The notes under the pieces: model-generated
What the model was told of the DNA's origin: nothing
Database searches by the model: none
The model's input: the letters and a program-made list of their open reading frames with translations, nothing else
Assembly (NCBI GenBank): GCA_947258805.1
Contig: CAMYJV010000105.1
Span: forward strand, 19,866-28,962
Length of the DNA stretch: 9,097 bases
From: an uncultured Gammaproteobacteria bacterium
Lineage (GTDB): Bacteria > Pseudomonadota > Gammaproteobacteria > GCA-2729495
Reading direction: 5' to 3'
Made by a program: the position numbers and the translations under genes
Shown here: positions 1 through 6,824 of the stretch, piece by piece
Position numbering within the stretch: position 1 is the stretch's first letter
How the letters are laid out: each line of letters starts with the position of its first letter

Positions 1-158
1 CCTCAGTCGGATCGGCCGTTCGTCGCTCCCGCCATCCATGGCTCCGCTCCTCACGGACGACGCCCGCCAGACATGCCTGGCACCCACGCCAGCCGTGACG
101 CGTTAGTGGGGCGACCTCGCTTCGATCCGGCGGCTGCCGACAGGTGAACGATTGCCGG

Positions 159-216
159 GGCGGCCTTTGGCCGCCGGGGCCACTGGCCGACAATGGCCCC
201 CGTTCGGAACCAACGG
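159..216. other. Three adjacent inverted repeats upstream of the aldehyde dehydrogenase
   Basis: Three potential hairpins follow one another. The first has 7-bp perfect arms GGCGGCC (159-165) and GGCCGCC (169-175) around TTT. The second has 7-bp perfect arms GGGGCCA (176-182) and TGGCCCC (194-200) around 11 bases. The third has 5-bp arms CCGTT (200-204) and AACGG (212-216). The last ends ten bases before the GTG start at 226. No T-run follows any of them, so a classical Rho-independent terminator is not supported. They could end transcription of a gene left of the window or form a structured leader of the dehydrogenase mRNA. High GC content makes chance stems fairly common, so confidence is modest. 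Confidence 0.35.
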
Positions 217-225
217 TAGCTAACA

Positions 226-1677
226 GTGACGCTCGAGTTCGGTGATTGCCCGATGCTGATCGGCGGTGACATGGTCGCCGCGGAGAGCGGTGAGTGGATG
301 GAGTCGGTGAATCCGGCCACCGAGGTCGTGCACGGTCGAGTGCCGGCCGCGTCAGCCGCTGACGTGGACAGGGCGGTGCAGGCCGCAGCCGCGGCCCAGC
401 CGGGCTGGGCGGCGACTTCCGTGTTCGAGCGGGCCGGGCTGCTGCGGGAGTTGACGGCGGCGATCCGGGCGCGGGCCGCCGATGTGCTGCCCCTGGAGTC
501 TGCGGACACCGGCAACACGATTGCCAGCCTGGGTAATGACATCGTGCTCGCCGCCCAGTACATCGAAATGATGGCCGGTCTCGGCATCGAGTTGAAGGGC
601 GAAACAGTGCCCGCCACGCCCGGCAATCTTCACTTCACCCTGCGCCAGCCTTTCGGGGTGGTGGGCCGCATCGTGCCGTTCAATCATCCGTTCCTGTTCG
701 CGGCGGCACATCTTGCAGCCCCGCTGATGGCGGGTAACGCGGTGGTGCTGAAGTCACCTGACCAGAGCCCGCTGTCCGCGAGCCTGATGGGGGAGATCTG
801 TCGCGAGGTGCTGCCACCCGGGCTGGTGAACATCGTGTCCGGCCAGGGCATCGTGACCGGGGATGCCATTGTCCGGCATCCTCGCGTGCCGCGAATTGGT
901 TTCACCGGTTCCGTGCCCACGGGCATGGCCATTCAGCGCGCGGCGGCCGAAACCTGCATCAAGCACCTGAGCCTGGAACTGGGCGGCAAGAACCCGCTGA
1001 TCGCGTTCCCGGATGCCGATCCCGATACCGTGGCCAGCGCCGCGGTGGCCGGGATGAACTTCGCGTGGTCCGGGCAGTCCTGCGGCTCTACCAGTCGCCT
1101 GATGCTGCACGAGTCGCTGCACGATGAGGTCGTGGACCGGGTCGTGGAACAGGTGCGCAATATCCGCCTCGGCGACCCCCGCGAAACGTCTTCACAAATG
1201 GGGCCGGTGAACAACGCCGGGCAATACCGGCACGTGATGAACATGATCGACGTGGCACGCGAAGACGGCGGGCAAATTCTTTGCGGCGGCAAGCCACCGG
1301 ACGGCGACGAGTTTGCGCAGGGCTATTGGGTAGAGCCCACGGTGATCGGTGATGTCACGATGGACATGCGCATAGCCCGACAGGAAGTCTTCGGGCCCTT
1401 GCTGTCGGTGCTGAAGTGGCGCGATCGTGACGAGGCCCTGGCCATGGCCAACGCCACAGAGTTTGGGCTCACGGCCGGCGTCTGGACCAACGATTTGCGC
1501 ACGGCCATCGGCATGGCGCAGGATCTCGAGTGCGGCCTGGTATGGATAAACGGCGGCGGTCGCCATTTCCTTGGTACCGGTTTTAGCGGCTGGAAGAACA
1601 GCGGCCTGGGGCGGGAAGAATGCCTGGAAGAACTGCTGAGCTATACGCAGAGCAAGGCCGTGCATGTGATGATGTAA
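226..1677 (+). CDS. NAD(P)-dependent aldehyde dehydrogenase family protein
   Basis: This 483-residue protein has the usual length of the aldehyde dehydrogenase superfamily, cytosolic enzymes that oxidise aldehydes to carboxylic acids with NAD+ or NADP+. Visible family signatures, in order, are PFNHP with the oxyanion Asn153, the cofactor-binding Lys176 in VVLKSPDQS, FTGS (226-229), the general base Glu251 in LELGGK, the catalytic Cys286 in GQSCGS, and EVFGP with cofactor-binding Glu387. The C-terminus has SGWKNSGLGRE, matching the conserved end motif. All core catalytic residues are present, so it should be active. The GTG at 226 is the first possible start because an in-frame stop lies at 217-219; ATG 253 (MLIGG, where many family members begin) is a fair alternative, and neither has a clear ribosome binding site. 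The substrate is not identifiable. A transporter gene follows on the same strand. Confidence 0.94.
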   Translation: MTLEFGDCPMLIGGDMVAAESGEWMESVNPATEVVHGRVPAASAADVDRAVQAAAAAQPGWAATSVFERAGLLRELTAAIRARAADVLPLESADTGNTIASLGNDIVLAAQYIEMMAGLGIELKGETVPATPGNLHFTLRQPFGVVGRIVPFNHPFLFAAAHLAAPLMAGNAVVLKSPDQSPLSASLMGEICREVLPPGLVNIVSGQGIVTGDAIVRHPRVPRIGFTGSVPTGMAIQRAAAETCIKHLSLELGGKNPLIAFPDADPDTVASAAVAGMNFAWSGQSCGSTSRLMLHESLHDEVVDRVVEQVRNIRLGDPRETSSQMGPVNNAGQYRHVMNMIDVAREDGGQILCGGKPPDGDEFAQGYWVEPTVIGDVTMDMRIARQEVFGPLLSVLKWRDRDEALAMANATEFGLTAGVWTNDLRTAIGMAQDLECGLVWINGGGRHFLGTGFSGWKNSGLGREECLEELLSYTQSKAVHVMM

Positions 1678-1681
1678 CCCC

Positions 1682-1719
1682 CCTGGTGCAAGGGCACCAG
1701 GTTTGTGGTTACATTTTTT
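1682..1719 (+). terminator. Hairpin after the aldehyde dehydrogenase gene (terminator or attenuator)
   Basis: A perfect 8-bp stem, CCTGGTGC (1682-1689) and GCACCAGG (1694-1701), closes on the loop AAGG four bases after the dehydrogenase stop codon. It is followed by TTT, and a run of six T lies at 1714-1719. The stem is good for a Rho-independent terminator, but the adjacent T-tract is interrupted by G bases, so termination may be partial. It lies between two genes on the same strand, so it could lower expression of the downstream transporter relative to the dehydrogenase, or protect the 3' end of the upstream mRNA. Confidence 0.5.
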
Positions 1720-1723
1720 CGGT

Positions 1724-1728
1724 GGGAG
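1724..1728 (+). promoter_or_regulatory. Ribosome binding site that sets the transporter start
   Basis: GGGAG lies seven bases before an in-frame TTG at 1736. The only earlier in-frame start, TTG 1703, immediately follows the hairpin stem and has no ribosome binding site, so TTG 1736 is the more likely start. Confidence 0.55.
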
Positions 1729-1735
1729 AACAAGC

Positions 1736-3097
1736 TTGACCAATCCAACTGCGCCGACTGGCGCCACAGCCGGTGGCCGCAGAGTTCTGTTTCTCTGGCT
1801 GCAGCCCGGGATCACGGGGTTGAACCTCTCGGTCTTCCTGTATTCCGCGTTCGCGACCATCGGGCTGCTGACGTTCATCTCTCCTGGCACCGCGCTGGTG
1901 CTGAATGTGAACTTCGGCATTCCCATTGACGAGCAGGGGACGATAACCGGCGACCTGGTCATCGTCACCGAGGTCGTGCAGCTGTTGATCTTTGGCGTTG
2001 TCGGCGTGCTGGCGGATCGGATTGGCCGTCGCGAACTGTTCGCACTCGGCATGTTCACAATGGGCCTGGGCTATTTGCTCTACCCTTTCGCCGATTCTGT
2101 ATCGGAGCTGATCGTTTACCGGGCGATATACGCATTGGGGCTGGGCGCATCGACCGGCATGCTCGGCACGATCCTGGCCGACTACCCGCAAGATCGTTCG
2201 CGCGGCAAACTCGTTGCGGTCACGGGCGTCTTCAACGGGCTCGGGGTCATCTGTGTCACGGTGCTCTTCGGTCGTCTGGCGCCGCCCGCCCTGATCGAAG
2301 CTGGTTACGACGCGATCACGACAACGAAGATCGTGCATGGCGTCGTGTTCGCCGCCTGCACGGTCTCTTCCTTGCTCTATTTGCTGGGCCTGAAAAAGGG
2401 CACGCCGGCTCGCCCCGAGGAGCAGCTGCCGTTCCGGCAACTGCTCGTCTCAGGCTTTACCGAGGCGCGCCGCAATCCGCGTATCGCCCTGTCCTACGCG
2501 GCGGCGTTCGTGGCCCGCAGCGACCTGGTCGTGCTGGGTACCTTTACCGTGCTGTGGGGTACGGTCGCCGGCATTTCGCAAGGCATGGATCCGGCAATCG
2601 CGGCAGCGCGCGGTTCCGGACTCTTCGGCATTGCATCCGGTGCGGCACTGCTCTGGTTGATGGTGCTCGGCGCGGTGATGGACCGCTTCAATCGCGTAAC
2701 GGGTACCGCCTTCTGTATGGGCCTTGCGGCGATCGGCTACAGCGCGATGTGGCTGGTGGACGATCCATTGTCTCCAGACTCGATTCCGTTGTTTATTGTG
2801 CTCGGCGTCGGTCAGATCAGCGCTTTTTTCGGCGCTACGACCCTGATTAGCCAGGAGGCTCCGAAACTCAGCCGCGGCGCTGTTGTCGGCGCGTTCAACA
2901 TGTGCGGTGCAATCGGCATTTTCTTTGCGTCGGGCCTGGGCGGCCGGCTGTTCGACGCGGTCGCGCCTGCTGCGCCCTTTGGTCTGATCGGCTTCCTGAA
3001 TGGCCTGGTGATGCTGCTGGCGATTGTTGTGCGCATCAAATCGCCTGGCCGCCCGCCGGTCCGGTCACGAGCCTCGCAAGATAGCGTTTCCGGCTAG
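1736..3097 (+). CDS. Major facilitator superfamily (MFS) transporter
   Basis: From the TTG at 1736 the protein has 453 residues, typical of a 12-helix MFS carrier in the inner membrane. The N-terminus is short and polar. Hydrophobic stretches lie at about 27-50, 74-94, 99-117, 124-144, 158-179, 199-219, 250-273, 292-315, 321-342, 350-372, 379-401 and 412-433. The MFS signature between helices 2 and 3 is clear (GVVGVLADRIGRR, 87-99), and a degenerate copy, GAVMDRFNR, sits between helices 8 and 9, as expected from the family's internal duplication. A charged loop around 220-248 joins the two halves. Helix 7 carries Arg261 and Asp263 close together, possible substrate- or proton-coupling residues. 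The gene follows an aldehyde dehydrogenase and may move its substrate or product, but direction and substrate are unknown. Confidence 0.9.
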   Translation: MTNPTAPTGATAGGRRVLFLWLQPGITGLNLSVFLYSAFATIGLLTFISPGTALVLNVNFGIPIDEQGTITGDLVIVTEVVQLLIFGVVGVLADRIGRRELFALGMFTMGLGYLLYPFADSVSELIVYRAIYALGLGASTGMLGTILADYPQDRSRGKLVAVTGVFNGLGVICVTVLFGRLAPPALIEAGYDAITTTKIVHGVVFAACTVSSLLYLLGLKKGTPARPEEQLPFRQLLVSGFTEARRNPRIALSYAAAFVARSDLVVLGTFTVLWGTVAGISQGMDPAIAAARGSGLFGIASGAALLWLMVLGAVMDRFNRVTGTAFCMGLAAIGYSAMWLVDDPLSPDSIPLFIVLGVGQISAFFGATTLISQEAPKLSRGAVVGAFNMCGAIGIFFASGLGGRLFDAVAPAAPFGLIGFLNGLVMLLAIVVRIKSPGRPPVRSRASQDSVSG

Positions 3098-3129
3098 TCC
3101 CGTCGGCTTCCGCCGTATCGATCGTGGTG

Positions 3130-3339
3130 CTAGGCCGCGACGTCGAATCCGGCGTCTTCGATGGCCTCTACCAGCCCTGCCTGCTGAATCACGGCCGGGT
3201 CGAACTCGATCGTCACTCGTTTCGCGTCCAGGTCTGCGGTGGCGCTCGCCACACCGTCGCGCGCGCTTAGCGCATTCTGGATGCTGTTCACGCAGCCGCC
3301 GCAGGTCATGCCTTCTACATTCAGTTCCACGCGTTCCAT
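3130..3339 (-). CDS. copZ: CopZ-type heavy-metal-associated (HMA) copper chaperone
   Basis: The 69-residue protein is a single HMA domain with the Cu(I)-binding loop GMTCGGC at residues 9-15, in which Cys12 and Cys15 are the metal ligands. The domain continues through the expected pattern to AGFDVAA at the C-terminus, and the length is that of stand-alone CopZ/Atx1-like chaperones. Such proteins bind Cu(I) in the cytoplasm and pass it to the N-terminal domains of the copper ATPase. The ATG is supported by GGAGG (3348-3352) eight bases upstream. The gene starts 26 bases after copA ends on the same strand, so the two are almost certainly co-transcribed. The convergent MFS gene ends 32 bases beyond its stop codon. 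Mercury or another soft metal is a less likely ligand, because the neighbouring ATPase has copper-type signatures. Confidence 0.95.
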   Translation of the reverse strand: MERVELNVEGMTCGGCVNSIQNALSARDGVASATADLDAKRVTIEFDPAVIQQAGLVEAIEDAGFDVAA

Positions 3340-3365
3340 TCTTTTTGCCTCCGGTTGCGGGTTGT

Positions 3366-5807
3366 TCAGTCTTTTAGCTGCGGTTTCCAGCGCCGCAGCA
3401 GCAGAGAATTCGAAACCACGCTGACGCTGCTCATCGCCATGGCCGCGCCCGCAATGGCCGGGCTCAGCATGCCGGCCGCGGCCAGTGGAATGCCGATCAC
3501 GTTATAGATGAAGGCCCAGAACAGGTTTTGCTTGATCTTGCGGAAGGTCGCACGGCTGGCGGAGATCGCGCCGCCAACCAGCCGCGGATCGGGCCGCATG
3601 AGCGTGATGCCTGCCGTCTCCATCGCAATGTCGGTACCGGTGCCCATCGCAATGCCCACGTCGGCGGCCGCCAGGGCCGGGGCATCGTTGATGCCGTCAC
3701 CAATCATCCCCACCGCGTAGCCTTCTGCTGCCAGGGATTCCACCACCTGGGCCTTCGCGTCGGGCCGCACGCCGCCGCGCGCATCGTCGAGGCCGGCTTC
3801 CTTGCCTACGGCTTCGGCTACCAGCTTTGCATCGCCTGACAACATGAGCGTGCGAATGCCCATCGCGCGGAGGGCTTCGATGGCCGGCCGCGCCTGGGCC
3901 TTGAGCGGGTCGGCAATGGCGGCAATGCCGAGCAGGCCATCGTCGTCGGCTATCCAGATCACGGTCTTCGCCTCGGCTTCCCAGCTGCGCGCCCGCGCCA
4001 GTTCTGCAGCAGGATCCAGCTGGTGCTCGTCCAGCAGCCGCTCGTTACCGATCAGGATGCGGCGACCTTCCACGCTGCCGGTGATACCCCGACCGGTATG
4101 GCTCTGAAAGTCCGTGACCGGGCTCAGCGCGATGCCGCGCCCGGATGCCAGCTCCAGCAGCGCGCTGGCCAGCGGGTGCTCGCTGCCCTTCTGGGCGGAC
4201 GCCGCGACGCGAATCAGTTCCGCTTCGTCGCCCCGCAGCGTGTGCAGTGCGACGACTTTTGGCCGGCCTTCCGTCAGCGTCCCCGTCTTGTCGAAGATCA
4301 CCGCGTCGATCCGGTGGGCGCGTTCCAGGGATTCCACGTCCTTGATCAGGATGCCGGCCCGCGCCGCCGCACCGGTGCCGGTCATGATCGCGGTGGGTGT
4401 CGCCAGGCCCAGCGCACAAGGGCAGGCAATGACGAGTACCGAGACCGCCGCGATCAGCGATTTCTCGAAGCTGCCGTCCATGAAAAACCAGGCGGCAAAA
4501 GTCAGGGCTGCAATCACGATGACCGTGGGTACAAAGATGCTGCTGATCTTGTCCACCAGGCGCTGCACCGGCGCCTTGCCCGCCTGGGCGCTTTCTACCA
4601 ACCGGATGATCCGCGCCAAAGTAGAGTCTTCGCCCACGGTTGTGGCCTCGATCTCCAGCAGCCCGGTGCCGTTGATTGCACCACCGGTCACAGTATCGCC
4701 GGCGGCCTTTACAACCGGCAGGCTTTCCCCCGTGATCAGCGATTCGTCGATCTCACTTTGCCCGGCGACGACTTCGCCATCGACCGCAATGCGTTCACCC
4801 GGCCGAATGACCACCGTCGCCCCGGAGCGCACCTCGGCGATGGGCACGTCAATTTCGCTGCCGTCGGCCAGGCGCACGCGCGCAATCTCCGGGCGCAGGT
4901 CCATCAGTTGCCGGATGGCGGCTGTGGTACCTCGCTTGGCGCGTGCTTCCATGTACTTGCCGAGCAGCACCAGGGTGATGATCACGGCAGACGCTTCGAA
5001 ATAGAGCTGGCCTTCAGCCGCCACGCCCAGCGTGCCAATCAGGTACCAGCTGTAAAAATAGGCGGCGCTGGTGCCCATGACGACGAGAACGTCCATATTG
5101 CCGGCACCCGCGCGCAGCGCGTTCCAGGCCGCGCGATAAAAACGCGCGCCGATGACGAACTGCACCGGCGTGGCCAGCAGTACTTCGAAGAAGGGCATCA
5201 GGTGAAAGTCAGAGCCCAGATTCTTCGCCACCATCTGCCCAACCAACGGCGTGGTCAGCAGGGCAGACAACACCAGCCAGCGCCTTTCCTTGACGAGTCG
5301 GGCCTCGGACTCCGCGTCCTGCTTCTCGTGGGCCGTGGCCTCGTCTTGCGCAGCCGCAGCCACGCCGAGTTCATAGCCGGCCTTCTCCACGGCTGTCGCC
5401 AGGCTGTCCAGGCTGACGCCCCCGGCGACGGTGGTGATGTCTGCGCGCTCCACGGCGAGGTTGACATTAGCCTCGATAACCCCGGGCACTTTGCGCAGCG
5501 CCTTCTCTACCCGCGTGGAACAGGCACTGCAGGTCATGCCGCTAACCGGCAGCGAGTAATGCTCGCGGCCGACGTTGAAGCCCGCCTTGCCGATCACGTC
5601 GGCAATGGCGGTCAGGCTGATCTTGGTGGGTTCGAACTCCACAGCCGCGCGTTCCAGGGCGAAATTCACATTGGCGCCGGCGACGCCGGCCGCCCGGCCC
5701 AGGGCTTTTTCCAGCCGGGTGGCGCAGGCGCCGCAGGTCATGCCTTCAACGGCCAGCTCGGCATGCTGGAGTTGAGCCGGAGTCGTGGCTTGCAGTTTGG
5801 CGCTCAT
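3366..5807 (-). CDS. copA: Cu(I)-exporting P1B-type ATPase CopA
   Basis: This 813-residue inner-membrane pump uses ATP to export Cu(I) from the cytoplasm. Two N-terminal HMA domains carry GMTCGAC (22-28) and GMTCSAC (90-96). Membrane segments lie near 176-195, 206-224, 237-258, 268-288, 424-443, 450-474, 761-780 and 786-804, the eight-helix P1B layout. The actuator domain has TGE (359-361). Helix 6 has the metal-binding CPC (462-464). The phosphorylation site is DKTGT (Asp506), the nucleotide domain has the SEHP motif (542-545), and the hinge motif is GDGIND (703-708). Tyr768-Asn769 and the M-x-x-S-S pattern at 790-794 define the Cu(I)-transporting P1B-1 subgroup rather than zinc or cadmium pumps. 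Nothing is missing or broken. The ATG at 5807 has no strong ribosome binding site. copZ follows after 26 bases. Confidence 0.97.
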   Translation of the reverse strand: MSAKLQATTPAQLQHAELAVEGMTCGACATRLEKALGRAAGVAGANVNFALERAAVEFEPTKISLTAIADVIGKAGFNVGREHYSLPVSGMTCSACSTRVEKALRKVPGVIEANVNLAVERADITTVAGGVSLDSLATAVEKAGYELGVAAAAQDEATAHEKQDAESEARLVKERRWLVLSALLTTPLVGQMVAKNLGSDFHLMPFFEVLLATPVQFVIGARFYRAAWNALRAGAGNMDVLVVMGTSAAYFYSWYLIGTLGVAAEGQLYFEASAVIITLVLLGKYMEARAKRGTTAAIRQLMDLRPEIARVRLADGSEIDVPIAEVRSGATVVIRPGERIAVDGEVVAGQSEIDESLITGESLPVVKAAGDTVTGGAINGTGLLEIEATTVGEDSTLARIIRLVESAQAGKAPVQRLVDKISSIFVPTVIVIAALTFAAWFFMDGSFEKSLIAAVSVLVIACPCALGLATPTAIMTGTGAAARAGILIKDVESLERAHRIDAVIFDKTGTLTEGRPKVVALHTLRGDEAELIRVAASAQKGSEHPLASALLELASGRGIALSPVTDFQSHTGRGITGSVEGRRILIGNERLLDEHQLDPAAELARARSWEAEAKTVIWIADDDGLLGIAAIADPLKAQARPAIEALRAMGIRTLMLSGDAKLVAEAVGKEAGLDDARGGVRPDAKAQVVESLAAEGYAVGMIGDGINDAPALAAADVGIAMGTGTDIAMETAGITLMRPDPRLVGGAISASRATFRKIKQNLFWAFIYNVIGIPLAAAGMLSPAIAGAAMAMSSVSVVSNSLLLRRWKPQLKD

Positions 5808-5832
5808 TGGTGGGTCCGGATTCGGGTGGTCG

Positions 5833-5862
5833 AGTCTAGCCGTTGCCTGCGCGGTGTCGCAA
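5833..5862 (-). promoter_or_regulatory. Candidate promoter of copA-copZ
   Basis: Reading the minus strand, TTGCGA (5862-5857) and TAGACT (5838-5833) are separated by 18 bases and lie 26 bases or more before the copA start. Both hexamers are imperfect sigma-70 boxes. The spacer does not contain the dyad expected of a MerR-family (CueR) promoter. This is inference from pattern only. Confidence 0.3.
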
Positions 5863-5875
5863 TGCAGCGCATTGC
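5859..5875. promoter_or_regulatory. Perfect 7-bp inverted repeat upstream of copA, possible operator
   Basis: GCAATGC (5859-5865) and GCATTGC (5869-5875) are exact reverse complements around AGC. The 17-bp dyad overlaps the candidate -35 box of copA and lies between the end of the amidotransferase gene and copA. No T-run follows on either strand, so a terminator is unlikely. A repressor or activator site controlling the copper operon is the simplest reading, but no matching regulator gene is in the window. Confidence 0.35.
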
Positions 5876-5927
5876 CCGGAGTCTACCGCTTATTAATGGG
5901 GGCAGGCGGGTCGCCAATCAAGCTGTG

Positions 5928-6677
5928 TCAGCGCGAGGGCAGGGCGATGCGGCGGCGGCGTGAATGGAACAGGTGCAGATACTCGCCAAAGAACGTTCGG
6001 CCCAGCTGCAGCGATGCGGCAATGTGGTCCGGCGTCTGGGCGCGGATCAGCGCGGCACGGTCAGCGCCGTCGCCCATGCCTTCCAGCTCCCGCATATTCA
6101 CCGCTGCGTGCAGCCAGCGTTCGATCATCGGCTCGTCTACCTCGAGATGGAACTGCAGGCCGTATACGTTATCGCCGTAACGGAAGGCCTGGTTCGCGCA
6201 GTCAGGCGATTCGGCCAGCCGTACCGCATGGTCCGGGATGTCGAAGGTGTCGCCATGCCACTGAAAAATCTGCTGCCCACCTTTCAGGTGACGAAACAAA
6301 GGATCCAGTTCGCCCTCTGCAGTGGGTTTAAGTTCGTACCAGCCGATTTCCTTGACCGGATTGCGCTTGACCCGGGCGCCCAATGCGCGCGCCAGGACCT
6401 GGGAACCCAGGCAGATTCCCAATACGGGTTTGCCGGCGCCGATGGCCACTTGGGCGAGCTCGACTTCGGTGGCGAGATGGGGATAGCGGTCAACCTGGTC
6501 GCAATTCATTGGCCCGCCGAGAATCACAAGTCCGTCATAGCGGCTCATGTCCGGCCGCGCGTCGGGCTGGCGGCCGAAATTCACGTAACGGATCCGGAAG
6601 CCTGCGTCCCGCAACAGCGGGTCCAGGATGCCAAGAATCTCGTGGGCGACATGCTGGCAGACCAGCAGACGGCGCAT
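5928..6677 (-). CDS. Class I glutamine amidotransferase, GMP-synthase-like, stand-alone
   Basis: The 249-residue protein is a complete class I glutamine amidotransferase (GATase) domain. This fold hydrolyses glutamine to release ammonia, or acts on related gamma-glutamyl amides. The catalytic triad is visible: Cys89 in GICLGSQ, His177 and Glu179 in LQFHLEV. The oxyanion motif GGPMN is at 54-58, and FQWHGDTF (138-145) matches the GMP-synthase-like branch. There is no synthetase domain, and no partner subunit is nearby, so the acceptor is unknown; it may be a stand-alone amidase or peptidase-like member. The ATG is well supported by AGGAGG (6683-6688) five bases upstream. The C-terminus ends in an arginine-rich stretch, SRRRRIALPSR. 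copA lies 120 bases downstream on the same strand, so co-transcription is possible but not compelling. Confidence 0.92.
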   Translation of the reverse strand: MRRLLVCQHVAHEILGILDPLLRDAGFRIRYVNFGRQPDARPDMSRYDGLVILGGPMNCDQVDRYPHLATEVELAQVAIGAGKPVLGICLGSQVLARALGARVKRNPVKEIGWYELKPTAEGELDPLFRHLKGGQQIFQWHGDTFDIPDHAVRLAESPDCANQAFRYGDNVYGLQFHLEVDEPMIERWLHAAVNMRELEGMGDGADRAALIRAQTPDHIAASLQLGRTFFGEYLHLFHSRRRRIALPSR

Positions 6678-6702
6678 GATGTCCTCCTTTGACGAGAAGG
6701 CA

Positions 6703-6732
6703 AAGATCCCTGACGGATGCGGCGCTTGTCAA
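6703..6732 (-). promoter_or_regulatory. Candidate promoter of the glutamine amidotransferase gene
   Basis: On the minus strand a consensus -35 box TTGACA (6732-6727) is followed after 18 bases by GATCTT (6708-6703), a weak -10 box. Transcription would begin shortly before the AGGAGG ribosome binding site, giving a leader of about 20 bases. The -35 match is strong and the -10 match poor. Confidence 0.35.
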
Positions 6733-6764
6733 CGCAGACCAGCGCTCTGCAGACGGCGTAGAAG

Positions 6765-6793
6765 TTCCCCCGGGGGCGTCTGGCCCCTATAAT
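6765..6793 (+). promoter_or_regulatory. Candidate sigma-70 promoter of the DUF1761 gene
   Basis: A perfect TATAAT (6788-6793) stands out in GC-rich sequence 31 bases before the DUF1761 start codon. TTCCCC (6765-6770) lies 17 bases upstream in the -35 place but matches the consensus at only three positions. The GC palindrome CCCCCGGGGG (6767-6776) overlaps this box. A purine-rich GAGGGGG ribosome binding site lies just before the ATG. Confidence 0.5.
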
Positions 6794-6824
6794 TTGCTGG
6801 CCCCGTCCGGGGTGAGGGGGCCGT

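Noticed and set aside
1..144. Open frame running from the left edge to TGA at 142-144, possibly the end of an upstream gene
   Set aside because: The 47 codons give an Arg/Pro/Ala-rich sequence with no recognised motif, and the two other plus-strand frames are also open for about 90 bases or more. It cannot be told from noncoding GC-rich DNA.
51..626. A 191-codon minus-strand frame covering the left intergenic region and the start of the aldehyde dehydrogenase
   Set aside because: The product is Ala/Ser/Pro-rich with no domain, and most of it is antisense to conserved dehydrogenase sequence.
1192..2440. Two long minus-strand frames (1192-2058 and 1709-2440) across the dehydrogenase-transporter junction
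   Set aside because: Both lie antisense to well-supported genes and show no recognisable protein family.
3098..3129. A possible terminator between the converging MFS and copZ genes
   Set aside because: Only a 4-bp stem (CGGC 3104-3107 with GCCG 3112-3115) and no T-run are present, which is too weak to call.
5888..5923. A second copA promoter candidate on the minus strand, TTGATT (5921-5916) and TAATAA (5895-5890) with a 20-base spacer
   Set aside because: The long spacer recalls MerR-family promoters, but the spacer has no internal dyad and the outer repeat (GCTT and AAGC arms) is short and bulged.
4023..5963. A 646-codon open frame on the plus strand, antisense to copA
   Set aside because: It mirrors copA on the opposite strand, its product is low-complexity and rich in Arg, Gly, His and Gln without a recognisable domain, and copA shows all family motifs. 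High GC content explains the absence of stops.
6767..6776. CCCCCGGGGG palindrome
   Set aside because: It is short, of low complexity and likely by chance in this composition; noted only because it overlaps the -35 position of the DUF1761 promoter.
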